DNA of 64,000 nucleotides from Candidatus Moraniibacteriota bacterium (GTDB taxonomy: Bacteria > Patescibacteriota > Minisyncoccia > Moranbacterales > UBA2206): NCBI GenBank assembly GCA_003482885.1, contig DMXN01000032.1, positions 1,158-65,157 on the forward strand, in the 5' to 3' direction. Shown piece after piece: positions 45,939-53,658 of the stretch. Position 1 is the stretch's first letter. The number at the start of each line of letters is the position of its first letter. Both the position numbers and the translations under genes were made by a program. The notes beneath the pieces are model-generated. The model saw only the letters and a list, made by a program, of their open reading frames with translations. It did not search any database and was not told the origin of the DNA.

Positions 45939-46549
45939 AATTTTATAACTTTATTTAATCTTTTAATTTTTTTGCTTAATGTGTTTGAATTAAATTCTTT
46001 TAAATATTTTTTCAATTTTTCTTGATTAATAAGTTCATGATAAATTTCTTCATTTAGTCTTAATTCTGAAATATCATCTTCAGTTCGTATATCACTGCGC
46101 AAATACAAAAAATCCAAAATCGCTTTTTCCGGCTCGGCGATTTTATATGCCACATTGCCATTGTTAACAATTTTATAACCGAAAAACAAATTTTCTTTTA
46201 TTGAACGATATTGAAAATTGCCAATAGAAGTTTCTAACATTCTGGTTTTTCTGGTCGCAATGCAGGTTGTCAAAAAAACAACCTCCGGAATTAAGTTGTA
46301 AATCCTTAAAGCGGATTCCATGCTGACATAAGACGGCTCGACTAATTTGTTGCTGATAAAATAATTTTCATTTTCATCAATCGTCTTGTCCGCGAAAACA
46401 TAAAATAAATTGAAAAGTTTTTTAATATAACCTTTTTTTTGCCATTCATAAAATCGCCTAGATTCAAAATCAGGAAAAATATTCTTCACTTCCCGCATAT
46501 CAATCAGTGCTCGATTTTTAAAAGTATTATAAAAATCTAGATATTTCAT
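45935..46549 (-). CDS. AbiEi-type antitoxin (pair 2)
   Basis: 204 residues. N-terminal winged helix (LIDMREVKNIFP, FYEWQKKGYIKKLFNLFYVF), then the AbiEi domain: VEPSYVSMESALRIYNLIPE and KIAEPEKAILDFLYLRS, which align with pair 1. It should bind its own promoter. Upstream, two CAGATAT half-sites flank the -10 (see the promoter entry). Confidence 0.85.
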   Translation of the reverse strand: MKYLDFYNTFKNRALIDMREVKNIFPDFESRRFYEWQKKGYIKKLFNLFYVFADKTIDENENYFISNKLVEPSYVSMESALRIYNLIPEVVFLTTCIATRKTRMLETSIGNFQYRSIKENLFFGYKIVNNGNVAYKIAEPEKAILDFLYLRSDIRTEDDISELRLNEEIYHELINQEKLKKYLKEFNSNTLSKKIKRLNKVIKL

Positions 46550-46586
46550 TTCTTTTTTTAGTTATTTTTAACCAATATCTGAAATA

Positions 46587-46614
46587 ATTATAACATATCT
46601 GAGAAAAATTGCAA
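46587..46614 (-). promoter_or_regulatory. Promoter of AbiE pair 2
   Basis: On the minus strand TTGCAA, 16 bases, TATAAT. Two direct CAGATAT copies lie on either side of the -10, about 20 bases apart, a possible operator. Confidence 0.65.
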
Positions 46615-46728
46615 GTTTTGAGAAAATCATCATATTTTCTTGCCGGCGCTTTTGCAAATGAAATTGAGCCGTTCTTTTAGGACAAAAAACATAATCGCGC
46701 AAGATATCGCGCAAAGAAATTTTTTAAA

Positions 46729-46761
46729 TAAAAAAAGCCGACTCTTTTCCTAGAGACGGCT
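46729..46761 (-). terminator. Terminator after the radical SAM gene
   Basis: AGCCGTCTCTAGG and CCGACTCTTTTCC form a stem with matched AGCCG/CGGCT and CTCT/AGAG segments, followed on the minus strand by TTTTTTTATTT. It lies 31 bases after the stop at 46792. Confidence 0.85.
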
Positions 46762-46791
46762 GAAAATGTTTATTCTTGAAGAAAATCAGAG

Positions 46792-47784
46792 TTATGCCAT
46801 TACATATTCTGCTCTGATTTTCTCGATTAGTTCAATCCGAGAAAAAATTTCTTCAGGTTCTTCAGAAATATTCCCGATCGGTCGATTGACATTTCGCGCT
46901 TGGTCGACGCAGAAAACGATTTTACCGCGATGGTCGATACGCAATCCGCGACGGAATTCCGCGGGAGAACTTTCCAGCATCACCCGCAGAGTGCTTCTGT
47001 TAGCGATGGGTTTCTCAATGAAAGTTATTTTTTCTGCGCTTACTTTTTTCACATCCTCGCGAACACAATCAGAAAACGCATAAAAAATTTCTTTGTCGAG
47101 ATAATCTCCTTTGACGGAGATTAACATTTCCCGAGGCGGATTAGAAACGAGATTGTTAATCGTATCCATAAAGACACCAACTTTTATATCTCTAGGATAC
47201 AGCGGGAACATGTGAATATTTCTGACTCCCAAGTCCCGCAAAAATTTCGCAAACTCGTTCAATTGCGGTGCAGATTTTTCGTCAACCTTGTGCAAAACAA
47301 AAACGTCTGCGCCAGTGTCGAGAAGATATTTAATGCCGGAAATTGTTTTGGCAAAATTGCCCTTTCCCCTTGTCGCTTCGTGAACTTCTTCAAGCCCATC
47401 GAGCGACACATCGACGAAAGAAACAAGGCCTGCCAATTTTTTGGCATACTCTTTTGTCATGAGCGTGCCGTTTGTGATAACACCCACTTTTGGAATGCCC
47501 ATCGCGCGTACTCCGCCAAGCACGGCAAAGGTTTTCTTGGGAGACAAAAAAGGTTCTCTCCCAACGATGGCGACACTCTCCAACCCGGAAAGCTTATGGA
47601 CTTTCTGGATAAAGTTCAGCGTCGCATCCGTATCTATTTCCACAAATGACTCACCATTGATACCAGCAAGATAACAATACGGGCAACGCAAGTTGCACAT
47701 ATTGTTGACGAACAGCGAGACACTTTTTATTTTGGGTGGTTTGGCTAACCGTCCCGCGCTTCCTTCAAATCCAACTGCGCACAT
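46792..47784 (-). CDS. Radical SAM enzyme, partner of the 40-residue peptide
   Basis: 330 residues. NNMCNLRCPYCYLAG holds the CxxxCxxC iron-sulfur motif (Cys30, Cys34, Cys37). AIVGREPFLSP and VITNGTLM are the GGEP-like and later barrel strands, and DVSLDGLEEVHEATRGKGNF the fold typical of peptide-modifying members. The C-terminal part has few cysteines (VFCVDQARN), so a full SPASM domain is not evident. The N-terminus MCAVGFEGSAGRLAKPPK repeats the motif of the upstream peptide gene. Its AGGAGG lies inside the peptide gene and its ATG overlaps the peptide stop by one base, so translation is coupled. Product unknown; likely a RiPP maturase. Confidence 0.82.
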   Translation of the reverse strand: MCAVGFEGSAGRLAKPPKIKSVSLFVNNMCNLRCPYCYLAGINGESFVEIDTDATLNFIQKVHKLSGLESVAIVGREPFLSPKKTFAVLGGVRAMGIPKVGVITNGTLMTKEYAKKLAGLVSFVDVSLDGLEEVHEATRGKGNFAKTISGIKYLLDTGADVFVLHKVDEKSAPQLNEFAKFLRDLGVRNIHMFPLYPRDIKVGVFMDTINNLVSNPPREMLISVKGDYLDKEIFYAFSDCVREDVKKVSAEKITFIEKPIANRSTLRVMLESSPAEFRRGLRIDHRGKIVFCVDQARNVNRPIGNISEEPEEIFSRIELIEKIRAEYVMA

Positions 47785-47906
47785 TATTCACTCACCTCCT
47801 CTTCATTGTCGCAAGAAGTTGATTCTTCTGTTGCCGGCTTTGTCTCTATTTCTTCCTTGTCGTCCTCTTGTAATTGCCCTGCACTTCCTTCAAATCCTAA
47901 CGCCAT
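47784..47906 (-). CDS. 40-residue peptide, candidate RiPP precursor
   Basis: Too short for usual gene finding but well supported: ATG at 47906 with GGAGGT 7 bases upstream, and 41 codons ending in a TAA that overlaps the radical SAM ATG (TAATG). The sequence begins MALGFEGSAGQLQ, whose GFEGSAG(Q/R)L motif recurs at the start of the enzyme with only third-position changes at Ser, Ala and Gly. The middle is Lys/Glu-rich, and the end is STSCDNEEEVSE with one Cys (Cys32). Read as leader plus acidic core; the modification is unknown. Confidence 0.75.
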   Translation of the reverse strand: MALGFEGSAGQLQEDDKEEIETKPATEESTSCDNEEEVSE

Positions 47907-47913
47907 GAGAGTA

Positions 47914-48097
47914 CCTCCAAATATTAAGTTTTATAAGAACTGAAAACCGCTCCTTATTTAAACCATACAAGTAATTTATTTATTTTGTTTTCAAGTCAAT
48001 ACATTTTTAAATTATATTAGCAAATAACATCCTTTACGAAGCCAAAATTTGAACAAAATAATTTGACTTTTTCGACAACATAAAGTACCCTTGAATT
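47914..48097. promoter_or_regulatory. Divergent control region between the peptide/radical SAM pair and the TrmB-like gene
   Basis: About 180 AT-rich bases with two divergently read genes. On the minus strand a TTGACT at 47994-47999 could be a -35, with an AT-rich but non-consensus -10; on the plus strand TTGACT occurs at 48061-48066 without a well-spaced -10. The divergent layout suggests the TrmB-like regulator controls the peptide operon. Confidence 0.4.
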
Positions 48098-48889
48098 ATG
48101 AATTATTCAAACAAACTTAAAAAAATAGGATTTTCCGAAGCGGAAGCCGCGGTTTATTTGGCTTGTTTGGAATTGGGCGGAGCTAAAGCCTCTGAAATTG
48201 CCAAAAAAACAAATTTATTGCGCACTTCAATTTATACTGTCAGCAAAGCGCTTCTTGAAAAAAGTTATCTTCAAAAAAGCAAGCATGGCAAAATAGACAA
48301 ATTTATTGCGCGCGATCCCAAAATAATTTTGGAAGAAACCCGAGAAAATCTCGATTCGTTCGCCGCGATTGTTCCCAATCTCGGAAATCTCATGAATCTT
48401 GCCGCCAAATGTCCAAAAGTAGAATTTTCCGAAACCAAAGAAGGAATTTTGAATATTTACAAACAAATAATAAAGGCTGACAGAAAATATCCAATCTGTC
48501 TTATCGAGTCAGGCAAAGCAGTTGAAAAAATTTATGAGATTTCCGGATGGGACTTTGTTTATGAATGGCAAAAAAAGTTTTCAGAAAAAGATATCGCGGT
48601 TAAAGGAATTATCACAGATGACCTGCTTCCTGTTTTTGAAAAAATTCCAGAGAAGATAAAGAATTTGCTCAGCAGAAGAACTCAAATTGCACGAGTTATT
48701 AAAAAAGAGGAATTTCCTTTTTCAATCAATCTCTATCTTATGTATCCCAACCTTGTCTATTTTATAGTTCCTGATAGCTTGTTTGTCCTCAGTATTGAAA
48801 ACAAGGATATTTATATTTCTCTAAAATCTATGTTTGAAGGATTATATGAAAAAACAAAATCAGTGGATGCAAAAGAAATTTTTGGATAA
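48098..48889 (+). CDS. TrmB-like winged-helix regulator
   Basis: 263 residues. The N-terminal 80 form a TrmB-type winged helix: KKIGFSEAEAAVYLACLELG, AKASEIAKKTNLLRTSIYTV and SKALLEKSYLQKSKHGKIDK. The C-terminal part (about 105-255) resembles the TrmB ligand-binding region, with no enzyme motif. Such proteins sense sugars or stress. It diverges from the peptide/radical SAM operon and may regulate it. Confidence 0.75.
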   Translation: MNYSNKLKKIGFSEAEAAVYLACLELGGAKASEIAKKTNLLRTSIYTVSKALLEKSYLQKSKHGKIDKFIARDPKIILEETRENLDSFAAIVPNLGNLMNLAAKCPKVEFSETKEGILNIYKQIIKADRKYPICLIESGKAVEKIYEISGWDFVYEWQKKFSEKDIAVKGIITDDLLPVFEKIPEKIKNLLSRRTQIARVIKKEEFPFSINLYLMYPNLVYFIVPDSLFVLSIENKDIYISLKSMFEGLYEKTKSVDAKEIFG

Positions 48890-48890
48890 G

Positions 48891-49505
48891 TTATTTTTTA
48901 TGCCCCCGTCCCTCATGCCATGGAAACATATCTCGTCGAAGTTTTGCCATTCGGCCGTCGGGATGATAGAAAACCAAACCTTCTGCCAGAACTTCGGGAA
49001 ATTTGAATTTTTGATTGAAAATACTTGGTAAAGTTTTGAACCATTCGGAAATGGAATAGAAATCTTTTGGATATTTATTTTGCACCCAAGTGTGCCAATG
49101 ACAGCGTTCGCTCAAAACTTCAAAAGGGATAAAAATATTGCCAGTGATTTGGTGCGGATTGCCATTGAAAAGTTCGCCGATGAGCTCTCCATAATGATCG
49201 CCATCTTCCCAATTGGCGCACCAACCGCGCTTTATCGCCTGCGCGATACCTTCAAAACAAGCTGCTTCCCAATTGGTTTTATGAATATTAAAAATATTTT
49301 TTTCATTTGTCCGATTAAAAATCTCAGAAATATTTCCATTTTTAATTCGAATGCAAATATTCGTTCCGTCAATTTTATCTGATGCTCGCACTCCCGACTC
49401 AAAAACCCAAGAATAATCAGGATCAATTTCCGGTGTCACGATATATCGTCCGTCAATTTCTTTTCGCACAAATGGCGAATGAAGTTTTGGAAAATCTTTT
49501 AGCAT
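48891..49505 (-). CDS. RNA ligase-like nucleotidyltransferase
   Basis: 204 residues. VRASDKIDGTNICIRI contains the covalent-nucleotidyltransferase motif I, KxDGTN (Lys44). GELIGELFNG and a C-terminal EGLVFYHPDGRMAKLRRDMF block carrying Glu and Lys motifs IV/V fit the T4 Rnl2-like RNA ligase core. It is much shorter than Rnl2, so only the adenylyltransferase core is present. Possible roles are RNA repair after toxin cleavage or end modification. It converges on the TrmB-like gene with a 1-base gap. Enzyme activity is inferred only. Confidence 0.7.
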   Translation of the reverse strand: MLKDFPKLHSPFVRKEIDGRYIVTPEIDPDYSWVFESGVRASDKIDGTNICIRIKNGNISEIFNRTNEKNIFNIHKTNWEAACFEGIAQAIKRGWCANWEDGDHYGELIGELFNGNPHQITGNIFIPFEVLSERCHWHTWVQNKYPKDFYSISEWFKTLPSIFNQKFKFPEVLAEGLVFYHPDGRMAKLRRDMFPWHEGRGHKK

Positions 49506-49580
49506 ACTATTTCAACTTTAATTTCACAATTTATCTATGTGAGTATATGTGAGAAAACTATCAAAACTAAGTAAGCGCTT

Positions 49581-50300
49581 CTACAAATTATCAAAAATCT
49601 CCTGCGTATCGTCTTGGTCGTCCAGCGTTTCTAAAAGTTTTTCGTAATCCAGCCTGTCGGATTCAGAAAGAACGGTTTTTTGCAAAGGAATAAATATCAT
49701 CCCGACGGCTTCAATTTTCAAGCCGGGTTTTTCCAAATTTTCTTGAACGGTTTTCAAATTTTCCGGCAAGGTATAAATAGTCAAAATATTGTCAGCATAA
49801 ATTGTGTCTTCGGCGCCGGCATCAATCGCTTTTTCTTCAATTTTATCAAGATCATTTTCATCTTGTACGGAAATATTAATACTGCCGACTTTTTTGAAAT
49901 TCCACGACACACTGCCCACTTCGCCAAGTTTTCCACCGGCTTTCGTGAAAATGTTTTTTATTTCACTCACCGTTCGATTGCGATTGTCAGTGGCGGTTTT
50001 TATCAGCATCATAACGCCGCCCAGTCCCATGCCTTCATAAATTATTTCCGCGATTTCGTTGCCGTCTTTTAATTCGCCCGTGCCTTTTTTGATGGCGCGG
50101 TCGATATTTTCTTTGGGCATATTGTCCAAACGGGCGCGATCAATCGCCAATCGCAATTGAAAATTAACGTCCGGATTGCCACCGCCATCGCGCGCCATAA
50201 TTGTGATCATCTTGGCGTGTTTGGTAAAAATCTTGCCTCGTTTGGCATCGTTAATGCCCTTGCGATGTTTTATTCCCGCCCAATGCGAATGTCCCGACAT
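49581..50300 (-). CDS. YebC/PmpR-family protein
   Basis: 239 residues, standard length. Starts MSGHSHWAGIKHRKGINDAK RGK and continues DARLDNMPKENIDRAIKKG-type sequence (here AIDRARLDNMPKENIDRAIK), the family signature. Family members have been described as DNA-binding regulators and, in other work, as factors that help ribosomes at proline stretches. It is 14 bases upstream-adjacent to the M50 protease gene stop region. ruvC, a frequent neighbour of yebC, is 4.5 kb away. Confidence 0.93.
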   Translation of the reverse strand: MSGHSHWAGIKHRKGINDAKRGKIFTKHAKMITIMARDGGGNPDVNFQLRLAIDRARLDNMPKENIDRAIKKGTGELKDGNEIAEIIYEGMGLGGVMMLIKTATDNRNRTVSEIKNIFTKAGGKLGEVGSVSWNFKKVGSINISVQDENDLDKIEEKAIDAGAEDTIYADNILTIYTLPENLKTVQENLEKPGLKIEAVGMIFIPLQKTVLSESDRLDYEKLLETLDDQDDTQEIFDNL

Positions 50301-50313
50301 AAATTTATAGATT

Positions 50314-51003
50314 TTAAATCGCTATTCTTAAAAATCCATTCAGTGCCGCGCCTAAAAATACGCGCAATGGCGTGGAAAAAAAGAAAATAAAAAATAATAA
50401 AAGCATAAAACCGAATTGTTCCAGCATAGCTTGCGTTTCAATTTTAATCGGCAAAACGGAAAATAAAAGTTTCGATCCGTCCAGCGGCGGAATGGGAATT
50501 AAATTAAAAAACGCCAAAAAAACATTGATGATCACAATAATCATCAAAAGTTCATAGAAAATCGCGCTCACTGATCCGGCGATAGTTGTTGACACTATTG
50601 ACCATTCATTAAAAGTGTTGATAATATCTTTTTTAAAATGCAACGGCAATGCAATAAATCTTGCCGCAAGTGCCGCCAAAAAAGCCACGATTAAATTGGA
50701 GGCAGGTCCCGCCATCGCAACAATTGCCGGTCCCCATTTTTGATTTTTCAAATTATATGGATTATATGGCACCGGTTTTGCCCAACCGAAAGCGAAGCCG
50801 AAAGAAAGATACATAAAAAGCGGAGCTAAAAATGAGCCGACAAAATCCAAATGATTGAACGGGTTAACAGTCAACCGTCCGGCATATTTGGCGGTCGCAT
50901 CGCCTAGCCATAAAGCCATCACTCCATGCGAAATTTCGTGAATAATGACGGAGTAAAGCAATATGACAACAAAAAAAACGATCAAAACTATTTCATTGGC
51001 CAT
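50314..51003 (-). CDS. Site-2 protease family membrane metallopeptidase (M50)
   Basis: 229 residues with five or six hydrophobic segments. [20 protein letters not shown] holds the zinc HExxH (about 20-29), and [16 protein letters not shown] the second metal region (PLDG). [18 protein letters not shown] is also conserved in short-type S2P proteins. It cuts within membranes; substrate unknown. Divergent from rpmB over a 73-base gap. Confidence 0.9.
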   Translation of the reverse strand: MANEIVLIVFFVVILLYSVIIHEISHGVMALWLGDATAKYAGRLTVNPFNHLDFVGSFLAPLFMYLSFGFAFGWAKPVPYNPYNLKNQKWGPAIVAMAGPASNLIVAFLAALAARFIALPLHFKKDIINTFNEWSIVSTTIAGSVSAIFYELLMIIVIINVFLAFFNLIPIPPLDGSKLLFSVLPIKIETQAMLEQFGFMLLLFFIFFFSTPLRVFLGAALNGFLRIAI

Positions 51004-51010
51004 AAAATAT

Positions 51011-51039
51011 TTGCTAAAATTATATCCTTATGCTAACCT
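51011..51039 (+). promoter_or_regulatory. Promoter of rpmB
   Basis: TTGCTA, 17 bases, TAACCT with TG one base upstream of the -10 (TGCTAACCT), the same -10 block as the secG promoter. Confidence 0.55.
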
Positions 51040-51076
51040 ATATTTTGTAATAAATCAACTGTTAACACTTAATTTT

Positions 51077-51253
51077 ATGAGTCAAGTTTGCCAAGTTTGC
51101 GGCCGTGGTTCCGGATCGGGACATACCGTCAGCCATTCTAATGTTAAAACCTTGCGAAAATTTCGCGTCAATTTGCAAAGCAAAAAAATCGATGGCGCAA
51201 AAACCAAAGTTTGCGCTAATTGCATAAAAACAATGTCAAAGAGGGGGAGATAG
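51077..51253 (+). CDS. rpmB: Ribosomal protein L28
   Basis: 58 residues from the ATG at 51077; the frame runs further upstream but the family starts here ([20 protein letters not shown]). The zinc-ribbon cysteines are CQVC near the N-terminus and CANC near the C-terminus, with [17 protein letters not shown] typical of L28. A structural part of the large subunit. Followed by the bidirectional hairpin at 51277-51313. Confidence 0.9.
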   Translation: MSQVCQVCGRGSGSGHTVSHSNVKTLRKFRVNLQSKKIDGAKTKVCANCIKTMSKRGR

Positions 51254-51276
51254 TTTTTCTTAATTTCGTGAACATC

Positions 51277-51313
51277 AAAAAATCCTCCGAGCTTTCGCAA
51301 GGCGGATTTTTTG
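51277..51313. terminator. Bidirectional terminator, left copy of a duplicated pair
   Basis: AAAAAATCCTCC and GGCGGATTTTTT form the stem around GAGCTTTCGCAA, able to end both rpmB and the convergent AbiE pair 3. A copy with one base different lies at 52849-52885 on the other side of that AbiE pair. Confidence 0.85.
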
Positions 51314-51315
51314 AT

Positions 51316-52146
51316 TTATAGCTTCGCATTGATTAGATTCTTTAAAATATTTTTCATATTTTTGCTGACATTTTTTATATAATTCGCATCATCAATAAAT
51401 GCTTCCAAATCCAATTCGATGCTTTTGGTGTCGGCTTTTTTAATATTGTCCAAAAGTATTTTCTTCAAGTCTTCTAAATTTTTCACATTTTCAATGCAAG
51501 AAATATTCGGAATAATTTCTTTTTCCAAATACCACATCAAATCAAAATAATCACGACCTTTAACCATCACTAAATCATTACCGTTTTTATCCGTTTTTTT
51601 CCACTGCCGGTTAAGAACCGCTCGAATTTTTGTCGCCATCAAAGTCGGCAAATCAAATGATTTTATCAAAATAGACTTATTATATTTGAATAACGGCAAA
51701 ATTTCGGTTTTATATTTTTTGCAAAAATCGAATCCGGAAAAAATTTCCACTTTCAAAAACAATAAGTCCGACTCGCTTTTTAAGGACAAACCGATTTCAT
51801 TGAGAATTGGAAATTTCAAATACACTCGAAATTTCTGCGCTGTTGTTTTGACCTGAAAACTATATTTGGCTTTAAAGAAACTTTCCAAATCACTTTTCAA
51901 TTCAGTAATATCAACTTCTTTTTTCAAATCGACAAAATCCAAATCCTCGGAAAGCCGCGGCAATTTATGGCACTGCGCAAGACACGACCCGCCATAAAAA
52001 ACCAAATCGCTGTAACGCGGATGGGAATAAATAAAATCCAAAACCAAAATCTGCAAATAATCTTTGAGCAAATTACGGTTGTACAGCGCGCTTTTCGAAG
52101 ATGAATTCTGCAATAAATTTTTTAACTCTTCTTTAAGTCTTTCCAT
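51316..52146 (-). CDS. AbiEii-type nucleotidyltransferase toxin (pair 3)
   Basis: 276 residues. DLVFYGGSCLAQCHKLPRLS EDLDF is the AbiEii motif with GGSCL and LSEDLDF (about 48-70). MVKGRDYFDLMWYLEKEII is the second conserved block, and the C-terminus is rich in Asn and Lys. It overlaps the antitoxin stop by 25 bases. The pair lies between duplicated terminators, a likely insertion. Confidence 0.85.
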   Translation of the reverse strand: MERLKEELKNLLQNSSSKSALYNRNLLKDYLQILVLDFIYSHPRYSDLVFYGGSCLAQCHKLPRLSEDLDFVDLKKEVDITELKSDLESFFKAKYSFQVKTTAQKFRVYLKFPILNEIGLSLKSESDLLFLKVEIFSGFDFCKKYKTEILPLFKYNKSILIKSFDLPTLMATKIRAVLNRQWKKTDKNGNDLVMVKGRDYFDLMWYLEKEIIPNISCIENVKNLEDLKKILLDNIKKADTKSIELDLEAFIDDANYIKNVSKNMKNILKNLINAKL

Positions 52147-52790
52147 AGTTTTATTAAAATATTATAAAGCTCGCGCATTTTTTCTGATTTTTCCAGTTCA
52201 ATATATTTTTTTAATTCGCTGATGTCATTGCTTTTTAATTCGCTTAAATTCAAACGCAATTCTTTGATCGCACTTTCGGATAATAACATTTTTTTTCGAA
52301 AATACAAAAAATCAAAAAGCGCTTTGGCGACAGTCGCTTTTTTAAATGAAAAATTATTTTCTTTTAAAATCTTAAAACCGCAAAATAATTCAGGCTTAAT
52401 GCTATGGTAATAAAAATTGTCTAAATTATTTGTCAACAGCTTTGTCTTTTTAAGAGCAACTGCCGTATAATTTTTCGGCATTTCCGTTAAAAGATTATTT
52501 TCGGACAAAATATAATCCATGCTCAAATAGCTCGGTTCATAGATTATTCCGGAAACAAATTCTTCGTATCCGGTAAATAGATTTTTTCTTTTAATATCCT
52601 CTATATAATCAGCAGAAACATACATGCCTTTTTTAAGGCGAATGATTTTTCCGTTTTTTGAAAAACGCGAAAGCAGAACACGCAAAAAATGCCGGTTTTT
52701 TTCAATAGAAAAAACACTCTCCAGTGTAAAATACGGCAAAGTCTTCAAATGGTTTATTATATTGGCTGTTTTCGATATGTCATTTCTCAT
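52122..52790 (-). CDS. AbiEi-type antitoxin (pair 3)
   Basis: 222 residues. N-terminal winged helix (NIINHLKTLPYFTLESVFSI, LLSRFSKNGKIIRLKKGMYV), then the AbiEi-type domain: YEPSYLSMDYILSENNLLTE and ATVAKALFDFLYFRKKMLL. The start codon is inside a 14-base inverted repeat (52784-52818), and the promoter places the transcript start only about 5 bases ahead, so the mRNA would be almost leaderless. Confidence 0.82.
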   Translation of the reverse strand: MRNDISKTANIINHLKTLPYFTLESVFSIEKNRHFLRVLLSRFSKNGKIIRLKKGMYVSADYIEDIKRKNLFTGYEEFVSGIIYEPSYLSMDYILSENNLLTEMPKNYTAVALKKTKLLTNNLDNFYYHSIKPELFCGFKILKENNFSFKKATVAKALFDFLYFRKKMLLSESAIKELRLNLSELKSNDISELKKYIELEKSEKMRELYNILIKLWKDLKKS

Positions 52791-52830
52791 AATATACTAC
52801 TATTGTATATTATGAGAAACAACTTGTCAA
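52784..52830 (-). promoter_or_regulatory. Promoter and inverted-repeat operator of AbiE pair 3
   Basis: On the minus strand TTGACA, 17 bases, TACAAT (52802-52830). A perfect inverted repeat TTCTCATAATATAC / GTATATTATGAGAA (52784-52797 and 52805-52818, 7-base loop) covers the -10 and the start codon at 52790. This fits self-repression by AbiEi. Confidence 0.75.
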
Positions 52831-52848
52831 GTCAAGCAAACCAAAACA

Positions 52849-52885
52849 AAAAAATCCTCCGAGCTTTCGCAAGGAGGATTTTTTT
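52849..52885 (-). terminator. Terminator of ndk, right copy of a duplicated pair
   Basis: ATCCTCC and GGAGGAT stem around GAGCTTTCGCAA with A and T runs on both sides; identical to 51277-51313 except for one stem base. On the minus strand it ends ndk transcripts. Confidence 0.85.
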
Positions 52886-52887
52886 GT

Positions 52888-52922
52888 CCCCTCTCCTTGC
52901 TAAGGAGAGGGCTAGGGTGAGG
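52888..52922. repeat. REP-like hairpin beside ndk
   Basis: CCCTCTCCTT and AAGGAGAGGG around a 4-base loop, followed by CTAGGGTGAGG. The CCCTCTCC...GGTGAGG form recurs at 6397-6441. It lies between the ndk terminator and the ndk stop codon. Confidence 0.7.
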
Positions 52923-52923
52923 T

Positions 52924-53547
52924 TTATTCCAAAATCCCGTCCAAATTTACATCATAAAGAATTTGTTCTTGGACAAGGCGATAATTCAAAATTTCGTTTT
53001 CTGAAAACCAAATTGGGATTTCTTTTTCCGCTTCTTCCGTGTTTCCCGAAGCATGGATCAGATTGCGAATACTTCTTTGATCAAGATCAGCCATTTGATA
53101 AGTATCCAAAGTGAAATCGCCCCGAATTGTTCCGATATCGGACGACAATGGCTCCGTTCCTCCGGTAATTTTTCTGACCAATCCCGCGGCTTGATTGCCT
53201 TGCCAGATCATCGCGATAACCGGACCAGAACTTAAATATTTGGCGTTTGATTTCATAATGGCAATGCCGTTTTCTTTGAACGAGGCAAAGGGCGATTTTA
53301 GTCCCTTTTTTTCATAAGCCGCCGCCGCTTTTCTGCCCACCTCTTCCAACCATGCGTCACCGCCTACTTCATAATAATGCTTGGTAGCCATTTCTTCTGT
53401 CGCAATAAGCATTTTCAATGCCACCATTTTCAAACCGACTCGCTCGTACCTTTTAATAATTTCCCCGATTAAAGTTCTCTGCACTCCGTCCGGTTTGATA
53501 ATAACCAGCGTCCTCTCCTTGCTTGGATGATTTTTTTTGTCCGTCAT
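52924..53547 (-). CDS. ndk: Nucleoside-diphosphate kinase
   Basis: 207 residues from the ATG at 53547 (MTDKKNHPSKERTLVIIKPD); the frame continues upstream without similarity. ERTLVIIKPDGVQRTLIGEI is the family start, and RNLIHASGNTEEAEKEI contains the catalytic His, with a Gly-x-Asp to Ala-Ser-Gly change against the usual HGSDS. It balances nucleoside triphosphates through phospho-His. Longer than usual (about 150), with a C-terminal extension and an insert in the middle, as seen in some other bacteria. Confidence 0.88.
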   Translation of the reverse strand: MTDKKNHPSKERTLVIIKPDGVQRTLIGEIIKRYERVGLKMVALKMLIATEEMATKHYYEVGGDAWLEEVGRKAAAAYEKKGLKSPFASFKENGIAIMKSNAKYLSSGPVIAMIWQGNQAAGLVRKITGGTEPLSSDIGTIRGDFTLDTYQMADLDQRSIRNLIHASGNTEEAEKEIPIWFSENEILNYRLVQEQILYDVNLDGILE

Positions 53548-53658
53548 TGTTTTGATAAAATTAAAAATTATTACTTTAATAAAAAACGGCATAAACCGTT
53601 TTCAGCCAATTTCAGTTTAGCAAAATGAGGAAAATAAATCAAACCGTTTCGCGGTTCT

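Noticed and set aside
46697..46713. Inverted CGCGC...GCGCG near the second AbiE promoter
   Set aside because: Five-base arms only, no position relative to any promoter; could be chance.
50963..51253. Longer 96-residue version of L28
   Set aside because: The extra 38 residues overlap the divergent promoter and have no L28 similarity; the family start is [11 protein letters not shown] at 51077.
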